Shown here: positions 1-4,407 of the stretch, one piece after another
How positions within the stretch are numbered: the first letter of the stretch is position 1
How the letters are laid out: each line of letters opens with the position of its first letter
NCBI GenBank assembly: GCA_013151705.1
Contig: JAADHT010000157.1
Span: 1 to 5,557, forward strand
Direction: 5' to 3'
Source: Kiritimatiellota bacterium
GTDB lineage: Bacteria; Verrucomicrobiota; Lentisphaeria; Victivallales; JAADHT01
Length of the DNA stretch: 5,557 nucleotides
Notes under the pieces: generated by a model
Told to the model about the DNA's origin: nothing
The model's database searches: none
What the model saw: the letters and a program-made list of their open reading frames with translations, nothing else
Position numbers and translations under genes: made by a program

Positions 1-73
1 GGAAAACGGGGCGGGATGTCGAACAATGCCGCCAACTCTCTGAAAAACGCAAAATGCCCAAAGTGTTTTTCAT
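1..73 (-). CDS. Start of an unidentified protein, truncated by the window edge
   Basis: The reverse strand opens an ATG at 73-71 and stays open for 24 codons to the window edge. A GGAG lies 8 bases upstream (82-85), a well-placed ribosome binding site. The visible peptide starts MKNTLGILRF and continues with a polar, arginine- and serine-rich stretch ending SRPVF. It lies about 54 bases after the stop of the SGNH-hydrolase gene on the same strand, so the two are probably cotranscribed. The visible part shows no hydrophobic signal-peptide core. I do not recognise the protein. Lentisphaerota-type bacteria often place prepilin-like proteins with basic leaders beside sugar-degradation genes, and this basic start would fit such a leader, but no prepilin cleavage motif is visible here. 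Existence of the gene is moderately supported; its function is unknown. Confidence 0.55.
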   Translation of the reverse strand, partial: MKNTLGILRFSESWRHCSTSRPVF

Positions 74-81
74 GAAACCGT

Positions 82-85
82 CTCC
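82..85 (-). promoter_or_regulatory. Ribosome binding site of the left-edge gene
   Basis: The reverse strand reads GGAG here, 8 bases before the ATG at 73. It is the main reason for calling a gene start so close to the window edge. Confidence 0.5.
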
Positions 86-127
86 ACTATGTTTTTTGTT
101 TTGAACGCTCATTCCGTCCCGTCGGAT

Positions 128-1327
128 TCAATGGTACGCCGGCGGCTTGGGTGAAAGCCAATCAACCAGTTCGTCTCGCATCGAATGCGCGAACCAGAAG
201 TTCCCGTACGGGTTGTAATGCCCGAAGACCTGCGCGCCGGCCCGCTCAATGTAGAACCTCTCAAGAAACGGCTCCACATCCAGTTTGTAGTCGGCGAACT
301 CCTCCTTCTTCTTAGGCAGAAAGTCGATATAGGGGTATCCACGCTCGTTCAAATAGTCCACGAACTCCTGATCGAAACGTGTGCCGTCCTCCAAATACCG
401 AATCACGGCAGGAACATCGTAGCTTAATATGATCATCAGCTTGCGGTTTGAGCGCCGCGACCAATCCTGGAACTTGTCCACCAGGTATTTCGTGGATTTA
501 ATGCCATAAGCGTAATGGAGGCGCCTGGCGTCGTCCGCCCGTGTCGCGGAATTCCGCAAATCCACGTTCATTCCGAACGCTTCGGCCATCTTCTCCAGCT
601 CGGCGACTGGAGCGTCTCCACCTTCCCTCAACGTGTATAGATGGACTACATGGTCGTCTTTGAAAAATTCATAATAGTTCTCCTTGCCCACGAGTTTTCG
701 AAGTTCGCCAGCATCTTTCAACTGTCCCTCTCGCTCCTCGAACTTTCCACTCTCCAAATTATAGCGGATGTGTGCCCATGGAAAACCGTGAACCGGATAT
801 CCATCCTCTTTTCCGCGCGGAATGTCGCGGCACATCCACGCCACCCTGTTCCAACGGGCGGCGTCTATATTGCGCATATAATCGTCGTCCCAAATGTTGA
901 GAATGATGTTTTCCGCCGCCAACTCATCGTCCGCCTCAATCTCCATAGCCTTGAGATACGCTTGGTACACTCCATAGCCGCCGACCCCGAAATTCCGGAT
1001 GGGCTCCCTGAAATGCGCGGCCAGCACCTCTTGCCAAGTCTCGCCGTCGCTGACCTGCGCTCCTTGAGTGTAGCTGTCGCCGTAAGTGTTTATCCTGCAC
1101 CGCTTGTCAGCGTAGTTGATCATTTTGCGGTGCCCGCCGCGCTTCTCGTAGCTGTACTGACTCAATGTTTTGCGCATTCCATCCCTGAACACGTAATCAT
1201 GCAACGTGTAACCCAGAACCGGGTGAAATTTGAGGAAAGAAGAATTCTTCTCGTCCAAAACCTTGTCAATCTCAACCTCATGATATGCCGCCATTTCCAG
1301 CACTTCTCGAACTCCAAATTCAGACAT
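128..1327 (-). CDS. SGNH/GDSL-hydrolase-like protein
   Basis: This 399-residue protein looks like a member of the SGNH/GDSL hydrolase superfamily, typically serine esterases or deacetylases acting on lipids or carbohydrate esters. Block I is NTYGDSYTQG at residues 80-89, with Ser85 as the expected nucleophile. Block II is the glycine-rich NFGVGGYG at 112-119 (oxyanion Gly). Block III is probably the NIWDDDYMRN stretch at 144-153. Block V is GHYNPYGN at 369-376, with His370 as the expected catalytic base. About 80 residues precede block I, and an extended middle section makes it longer than minimal SGNH enzymes. The Asp normally two or three residues before the catalytic His is not there: Val367 and Phe368 occupy those places. 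The triad is therefore atypical or completed from elsewhere. There is no signal peptide or membrane segment, so it is probably cytoplasmic. The start is supported by AAGGAG at 1336-1341, 8 bases upstream. It is divergent from the regulator at 1615 and followed by the left-edge gene. The substrate cannot be told. Confidence 0.82.
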   Translation of the reverse strand: MSEFGVREVLEMAAYHEVEIDKVLDEKNSSFLKFHPVLGYTLHDYVFRDGMRKTLSQYSYEKRGGHRKMINYADKRCRINTYGDSYTQGAQVSDGETWQEVLAAHFREPIRNFGVGGYGVYQAYLKAMEIEADDELAAENIILNIWDDDYMRNIDAARWNRVAWMCRDIPRGKEDGYPVHGFPWAHIRYNLESGKFEEREGQLKDAGELRKLVGKENYYEFFKDDHVVHLYTLREGGDAPVAELEKMAEAFGMNVDLRNSATRADDARRLHYAYGIKSTKYLVDKFQDWSRRSNRKLMIILSYDVPAVIRYLEDGTRFDQEFVDYLNERGYPYIDFLPKKKEEFADYKLDVEPFLERFYIERAGAQVFGHYNPYGNFWFAHSMRDELVDWLSPKPPAYH

Positions 1328-1335
1328 CTTGTTTT

Positions 1336-1341
1336 CTCCTT
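1336..1341 (-). promoter_or_regulatory. Ribosome binding site of the SGNH gene
   Basis: The reverse strand reads AAGGAG, 8 bases before the ATG at 1327. It is a strong, normally spaced Shine-Dalgarno sequence and fixes the start of the SGNH gene. Confidence 0.75.
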
Positions 1342-1353
1342 ATGAAATATTCA

Positions 1354-1382
1354 TTTAGACCGCGGCGAATACCCCGGTTCAA
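1354..1382 (-). promoter_or_regulatory. Possible promoter of the SGNH operon
   Basis: On the reverse strand TTGAAC (1382-1377) is followed after 17 bases by TCTAAA (1359-1354). These are imperfect -35 and -10 boxes that would place the transcript start about 20 bases before the SGNH start codon. A perfect TTGACA also occurs on the same strand at 1456-1451, but no good -10 sits at the right distance from it. This is a weak call from hand inspection. Confidence 0.25.
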
Positions 1383-1494
1383 TCTTCGTTTTGAAACAAT
1401 GAACAACTCTGATATTCCGCGAACAAGCCAACTCTCAAGCGCGCCGCGCGTGTCAACAAACGTATAATCCATATATTTGTTTGTTTTTCAAGTG

Positions 1495-1515
1495 ATTTTT
1501 CTGAAAAATGATCAT
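1495..1515. promoter_or_regulatory. Palindromes in the divergent control region (possible operator)
   Basis: ATTTTTC at 1495-1501 and GAAAAAT at 1503-1509 form a perfect 7-base inverted repeat around a single T. They overlap a second perfect palindrome, ATGATCAT, at 1508-1515. The pair lies just upstream of the probable regulator promoter and about 170 bases from the SGNH gene, where a dimeric GntR/LacI-type protein could control both directions. The AT-rich background raises the chance of accidental palindromes, so the operator role is only inferred. Confidence 0.3.
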
Positions 1516-1523
1516 ATTTTTTA

Positions 1524-1553
1524 TTGAATTACACAAATTAATATACATATTAT
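1524..1553 (+). promoter_or_regulatory. Probable promoter of the regulator gene
   Basis: TTGAAT at 1524-1529 and TATTAT at 1548-1553, separated by 18 bases, resemble sigma-70 -35 and -10 boxes in an AT-rich stretch. Transcription would start near 1560 and give a leader of about 55 bases before the ATG at 1615. Confidence 0.45.
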
Positions 1554-1558
1554 CCCTT

Positions 1559-1573
1559 TTTCGGCTTGCGAAA
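1559..1573. promoter_or_regulatory. Inverted repeat at the predicted regulator transcription start
   Basis: TTTCG at 1559-1563 and CGAAA at 1569-1573 form a perfect 5-base inverted repeat with a 5-base spacer, GCTTG. It lies just after the candidate -10 box, at the predicted start of the regulator transcript. A dimeric repressor bound here would block its own promoter, so it is a candidate autoregulatory operator. The evidence is position and symmetry only. Confidence 0.3.
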
Positions 1574-1600
1574 TCATTGAAATACGGAACAACGTCAGAA

Positions 1601-1607
1601 AAAGGAG
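1601..1607 (+). promoter_or_regulatory. Ribosome binding site of the regulator
   Basis: AAAGGAG ends 7 bases before the ATG at 1615. It is a near-ideal Shine-Dalgarno sequence that fixes the start codon of the regulator. Confidence 0.75.
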
Positions 1608-1614
1608 TGTCGAA

Positions 1615-2697
1615 ATGAAAAGTCCCAAAGCGAAATTCAAATATCAACGCTTGGCTGAAGTGCTGGAGGCGGAGATTTACGCCTCCTTTAAACCGGGAGA
1701 GCTGTTCACGCCTCAAGAAACCCTCGCCGAACGCCACTTCTGCAACAGGGCGACTGTGAACAAAGCTGTTATCGAACTCGCGCGCGGGGGGCTTTTATTG
1801 CCGGAAGGCAGAAAAGGCACGCGGGTGGCTGATTTCAGAAATGTCGGATTCGATCCGCGTCTCACCGCCATTGCCATGCCGATCAAGTCCCATATGTGGG
1901 ACAAGCTCTATGGGGAGATTTCATGCGCTCTCGGCGAGAACGAGCGATTCGTCTTGGCGCTCGACACCAGCGAGGCGGCCAAAAGATCTTCCGTCGCTGA
2001 AAAAGAGATGTTCCAAAAATTGCGCAAATTGCTGACTTACCGCCCAAGAACCCTTATCGTTTCGACGGAGATGGACATAAACCGCTTCATGGATGAACTT
2101 GGACAAGCAAGCGGCTCGTTCCGCAATCTCATATGGTTGCATGACCGAGACATATCCTCTTGCGGAATTCAATGTCTTGGACAAGTCAGTATGGATTTGA
2201 GGGCTACTTGGCGTCTTTTGGTGAAAAGCGCTCTACTCTCGGGGTACAAGAAAATAGCTCTTTTCGTTCAAAACCTCTCTTTCCTTTCAGACACCTTGAA
2301 AGCCGAGTCCGATGAGGTTTTAGCCTCAAACGGCCTCTCGACTGAAAAGGCGAGTTGCTTCTTTCAGGATGATTTCCCCAACTCTCTCGACACTTTGATC
2401 AAGCTGGCTCGGAACAGCGAATCACTCGCCGTCATCTGCACTTACGACTACGGAGCGCATCTGGTCACGGGAGCTTTGCGAGCCGCTGGAATATCCATAC
2501 CCGAACGGGCGGGAGTTTATGGAGTGAACAACACGCCTTGGTCGGAACAAGGCAATCTTACGAGCGTTGGATACGATACCGGGAATTGGGCGCGGAAAAT
2601 CGTGAAATGCATCGAAATTTTGGACAAGGGGGAGGAAAGAGCGCGGATGCCCATCAAACCTCGCCTGATACAACGCTTAAGCACAAAACCTCAGTAG
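1615..2697 (+). CDS. GntR-type DNA-binding regulator with LacI-type sensor domain
   Basis: This 360-residue regulator has two parts. Residues about 8-74 form a GntR-family winged helix: a YQRLAEVLEAEI helix, then the PGELFTPQETLAE segment, then the recognition helix around NRATVNKAVIELARGG (44-59), then a wing ending in GRKGTRV. Residues about 84-360 resemble the periplasmic-binding-protein-like sensor of LacI/GalR regulators. Its C-terminal signature runs from GVYGVNNTPWSEQGNLTSVGY (near 300-320) to the closing KPRLIQRLSTKP. The same architecture is known from AraR-type regulators, where a sugar or sugar derivative bound to the sensor controls DNA binding. The length is normal for this architecture and no break is visible. 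It is transcribed divergently from the SGNH gene, suggesting control of that operon and of itself; the effector is unknown. An IS-like region begins within a few bases of its stop codon at 2695-2697, so any former downstream partner may have been separated. The fold is secure, the target is inferred. Confidence 0.85.
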   Translation: MKSPKAKFKYQRLAEVLEAEIYASFKPGELFTPQETLAERHFCNRATVNKAVIELARGGLLLPEGRKGTRVADFRNVGFDPRLTAIAMPIKSHMWDKLYGEISCALGENERFVLALDTSEAAKRSSVAEKEMFQKLRKLLTYRPRTLIVSTEMDINRFMDELGQASGSFRNLIWLHDRDISSCGIQCLGQVSMDLRATWRLLVKSALLSGYKKIALFVQNLSFLSDTLKAESDEVLASNGLSTEKASCFFQDDFPNSLDTLIKLARNSESLAVICTYDYGAHLVTGALRAAGISIPERAGVYGVNNTPWSEQGNLTSVGYDTGNWARKIVKCIEILDKGEERARMPIKPRLIQRLSTKPQ

Positions 2698-2700
2698 GCC

Positions 2701-2743
2701 GCAAGCAAATCAAGAGAAAACGCGGTTTTATCGGAACTTTGAA
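2701..2743 (+). repeat. Candidate left terminal inverted repeat of the IS
   Basis: It contains two blocks, GCAAGCAAA (2701-2709) and CGGAACTTTGAA (2732-2743), each with an inverted partner near 4186-4222. The blocks occur in the same order from both ends. The region starts 4 bases after the regulator's stop codon and ends 27 bases before the transposase stop. Confidence 0.4.
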
Positions 2744-2770
2744 CGTTTTGACGTACTCCTAGGCTAGAAA

Positions 2771-4096
2771 TCAAGAGTAATTCTTTAATCGTTTACCCAC
2801 AATCATAAGTTGCTCCATTCGTTTTTTTGTGAAAGTGGCGTCGGCCGCTTTCAGCATTTGTTTTGTTTTTTGTTTCATCGGCTTGATTTGCTCTTCAATT
2901 TTTCCTTTGATTCTCATCTTCCCTATTTTCACATCCTTGTTCAATCTTTCCCAAAGTGTTCTCAGCGAATGGTTCTCCTCCCGCCTGGTCGCCTCGTCTA
3001 TTTGCTCGCGCGACATGAAATCCGCGAACACTCTCCTAGCCTCCCATATAACGAGATAGGCTAGCATGCATAGAAAAACGTGTCCTTTAACGCGTTCCGG
3101 ATTCCAATGCCTGATAGGTCTGACGAAAATATCGGTCGTCTTCATTGTCCTGAAGGCCTGCTCGACTTGGATCAAGGATTTATAGCGTTCGCTCAACTCC
3201 TTCGCGTCCAATGTTTCTTTTCCGACATCGCTTGTGATCACATAAAATCCGTCGATGCATTCGTATTCTTTTTTTTGAAGATCCTCCCGGCGCGTTCTGG
3301 TCACCATTCCCCTGTCTCCTATGAAAATCATTTCATCAATATTGTACTCTTCGCGCATGTCGTTTATTTTATCCATGACGGTGGTTTGATCGGAGGTGTT
3401 GCCTTCGAAAACCTCGATAGCCAAAGGACGACCGTCGGAATCCGTCAACAAGCCGATCACAATTTGCTTCTTCCCTTTTTTCCCGTCCCTGTTGTAGCCG
3501 TATTTAGCCAAAGCGCGACTGTCGCCCTCGAAATAACTGGATGTTATGTCGTATAAATACATGTTGTCGACGGTTGAGCGTTTCTCGTACAACTTCCGTT
3601 GTATCTCCTTTTGAGCGTGAAGAAGCGTTTCCAAGGACTTGTGGATGTCATGCAACTCAATATGAATTCCCTCCGGAGCCACGACTCTCTCCAACGGACT
3701 GTCCGGCAAAGACTCCCACAAAGAGAGCTTCGAATGCGGAAGAGGCTGCACCACTCTGTCGAGTATCATTGCTAAAAGAGCGTTTCGATGCTTTTCGCCG
3801 AATTGAGCGAGCTCATCGACAATTCCGAGCTTTTCCGCGACGCGGCGCGCCACCCACCAAGCGCCTATCTCCTGGGAATCAAGAAATTGAACCGCGGGCG
3901 TCCCCGCTCCCGCATCTCCGACATGCCGCAGCGCGGCGTCTATATCGTCCACCTCTTGTTTGGATAATGTGTTCAAGCTCGTTTCTCTTCGAAAATCTGA
4001 AACACCATTTTTATTTCTGTAACTGTACCCAATCCACGGTTGAGTGTAGATCTTTCCGTTTTTACTTTGCTTTATCCACTTCACGCGTCTTTTCAT
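2771..4096 (-). CDS. IS1634-type DDE transposase, shortened between the second D and the E
   Basis: This 441-residue transposase belongs to the IS4 superfamily, closest by eye to IS1634. Catalytic residues appear to be Asp183 in LYDITSSYFEG, Asp261 in FIGDRGM and Glu312 in YKSLIQVEQAFRTMK, the family's Y-(2)-R-(3)-E-(6)-K region. The following VRPIRHWNPERVKGHVFLCMLAYL block is typical of the group. Only 51 residues separate Asp261 from Glu312. Relatives carry about 100 more there, a mostly beta-strand insertion, and are usually 540-600 residues long. The join lies near residues 270-281 (EDLQKKEYECIDGF), beside an eight-T run at 3269-3276. The reading frame is kept, so this looks like an in-frame deletion; such a protein is probably inactive or altered. 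I chose the ATG at 4096 because AAGGAG lies 5 bases upstream. An in-frame TTG at 4138 would add 14 residues but lacks such a site. The gene converges on the regulator. Confidence 0.85.
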   Translation of the reverse strand: MKRRVKWIKQSKNGKIYTQPWIGYSYRNKNGVSDFRRETSLNTLSKQEVDDIDAALRHVGDAGAGTPAVQFLDSQEIGAWWVARRVAEKLGIVDELAQFGEKHRNALLAMILDRVVQPLPHSKLSLWESLPDSPLERVVAPEGIHIELHDIHKSLETLLHAQKEIQRKLYEKRSTVDNMYLYDITSSYFEGDSRALAKYGYNRDGKKGKKQIVIGLLTDSDGRPLAIEVFEGNTSDQTTVMDKINDMREEYNIDEMIFIGDRGMVTRTRREDLQKKEYECIDGFYVITSDVGKETLDAKELSERYKSLIQVEQAFRTMKTTDIFVRPIRHWNPERVKGHVFLCMLAYLVIWEARRVFADFMSREQIDEATRREENHSLRTLWERLNKDVKIGKMRIKGKIEEQIKPMKQKTKQMLKAADATFTKKRMEQLMIVGKRLKNYS

Positions 4097-4101
4097 CTCT
4101 T

Positions 4102-4107
4102 CTCCTT
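4102..4107 (-). promoter_or_regulatory. Ribosome binding site deciding the transposase start
   Basis: The reverse strand reads AAGGAG, with 5 bases between it and the ATG at 4096. This favours that ATG over the upstream in-frame TTG at 4138. Confidence 0.6.
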
Positions 4108-4185
4108 CTTCAACATAGACTACCCCACAAAAAAACAAAAAAAAATCTATTTAGCCTCAAAATCAATGATTTTTATTCGGGAAAA

Positions 4186-4222
4186 TTCAAACTTCCGCTT
4201 CAACTGTAACTTTTTTGCTTGC
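4186..4222 (-). repeat. Candidate right terminal inverted repeat of the IS
   Basis: It holds the inverted partners of the left-end blocks: TTCAAACTTCCG (4186-4197, one mismatch) and TTTGCTTGC (4214-4222, exact). It lies about 90-125 bases upstream of the transposase start, where the transposase-proximal end of such an element is expected. Confidence 0.4.
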
Positions 4223-4261
4223 TTTTTTCCCTTTTGACGCTAGTTTTCCACTCGTTGAATT

Positions 4262-4326
4262 AATGACTCCTAATAACTGATGATGAATAATTGCAACCTA
4301 TTTATCATTAGCATACTAGAGTCATT
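4262..4326. repeat. 65-base imperfect inverted repeat (long hairpin) upstream of the sulfatase
   Basis: AATGACTC (4262-4269) and GAGTCATT (4319-4326) are exact inverse copies. Inside them is a symmetric unpaired 7+7-base section. Then 13 consecutive pairs form between 4277-4289 and 4299-4311: 11 Watson-Crick and 2 G-T, pairing CTGATGATGAATA with TATTTATCATTAG. The loop is 9 bases, 4290-4298. As RNA it would fold into one long hairpin. A T-rich stretch follows at 4325-4329, so a terminator in the plus direction is possible, but the stem is AT-rich and no plus-strand gene precedes it closely. It could also be an operator, a leader structure or a remnant of a mobile element. The structure is seen directly; its role is unknown. 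Confidence 0.5.
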
Positions 4327-4334
4327 TTTCAATG

Positions 4335-4381
4335 TTTTTTAAAAAAGTTTCGCACTTTTTAGGAAACATGTTTTCACGAAA
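4335..4381. promoter_or_regulatory. Small palindromes before the sulfatase (possible control sites)
   Basis: Three short symmetric sequences follow each other: TTTTTTAAAAAA (4335-4346), AAACATGTTT (4364-4373) and TTTC-AC-GAAA (4372-4381). They lie 25-75 bases before the sulfatase start, where an operator would sit. No convincing -35/-10 pair could be picked out. The AT-rich background makes this a weak call. Confidence 0.25.
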
Positions 4382-4396
4382 CCCGCGGAAAATAAT

Positions 4397-4400
4397 GGAG
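4397..4400 (+). promoter_or_regulatory. Ribosome binding site of the sulfatase
   Basis: GGAG lies 7 bases before the ATG at 4408 and supports that start. A nearby ATG at 4395 is in another frame and does not lead into the sulfatase sequence. Confidence 0.6.
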
Positions 4401-4407
4401 CTTGGAT

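Larger units (their letters stand above)
2701..4222 (-). mobile_element. IS1634-type insertion sequence, probably an internally deleted copy
   Basis: The element is defined by an IS1634-like transposase on the minus strand and by matching sequences near both ends. GCAAGCAAA (2701-2709) is the exact inverse of TTTGCTTGC (4214-4222). CGGAACTTTGAA (2732-2743) is the inverse of TTCAAACTTCCG (4186-4197) with one mismatch. The offsets of the two blocks from each end differ (31 versus 25 bases), so the repeats are imperfect. I found no convincing target duplication just outside, and the true tips could lie some bases inward. The roughly 1.5 kb length is short for this family and agrees with the missing segment in the transposase. 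Without a second copy, the borders are provisional. Confidence 0.6.

Noticed and set aside
41..72. Inverted repeat TGAAAAAC / GTTTTTCA as a terminator after the SGNH gene
   Set aside because: The stem is AT-rich, has a 16-base loop, lacks a following T-run, and lies inside the open frame of the left-edge gene.
641..1345. Long open frame on the plus strand, antisense to the SGNH gene
   Set aside because: It lies entirely opposite a gene with clear family motifs and a good ribosome binding site; its translation shows no recognisable domain and it lacks a convincing start signal.
1463..1468. Perfect TATAAT on the plus strand as a promoter -10 box
   Set aside because: No sequence resembling a -35 box lies 15-19 bases upstream, where the DNA is GCGCGCC-like; the downstream TTGAAT/TATTAT pair is the better candidate.
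2713..2730. AAAAC-GCG-GTTTT as a terminator of the regulator gene
   Set aside because: A 5-base stem with a 3-base loop and no T-run is too weak for an intrinsic terminator.
3541..4209. Plus-strand open frame of 222 codons opposite the transposase
   Set aside because: It mirrors the transposase coding strand, its composition is rich in Arg, Ser and Pro as expected of an antisense frame, and no family is recognisable.
2746..4239. Direct repeat TTTTGACG at 2746-2753 and 4232-4239, considered as a target duplication of the IS
   Set aside because: The left copy would lie inside the candidate left terminal repeat, and the sequences just inside the two copies do not match in inverted orientation. 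It may be a coincidence.
2753..4272. Direct repeat ACTCCTA near 2754 and 4266, considered as IS-flanking duplication
   Set aside because: The adjoining inner sequences show no inverted similarity, and the right copy is part of the hairpin at 4262-4326.
66..4381. Similar TTTC-N2-GAAA motifs at 68-77 and 4372-4381, considered as a shared operator of one regulon
   Set aside because: The first copy covers the start codon of the left-edge gene and the matching core is only 8 bases in AT-rich DNA; chance is a sufficient explanation without further sites.
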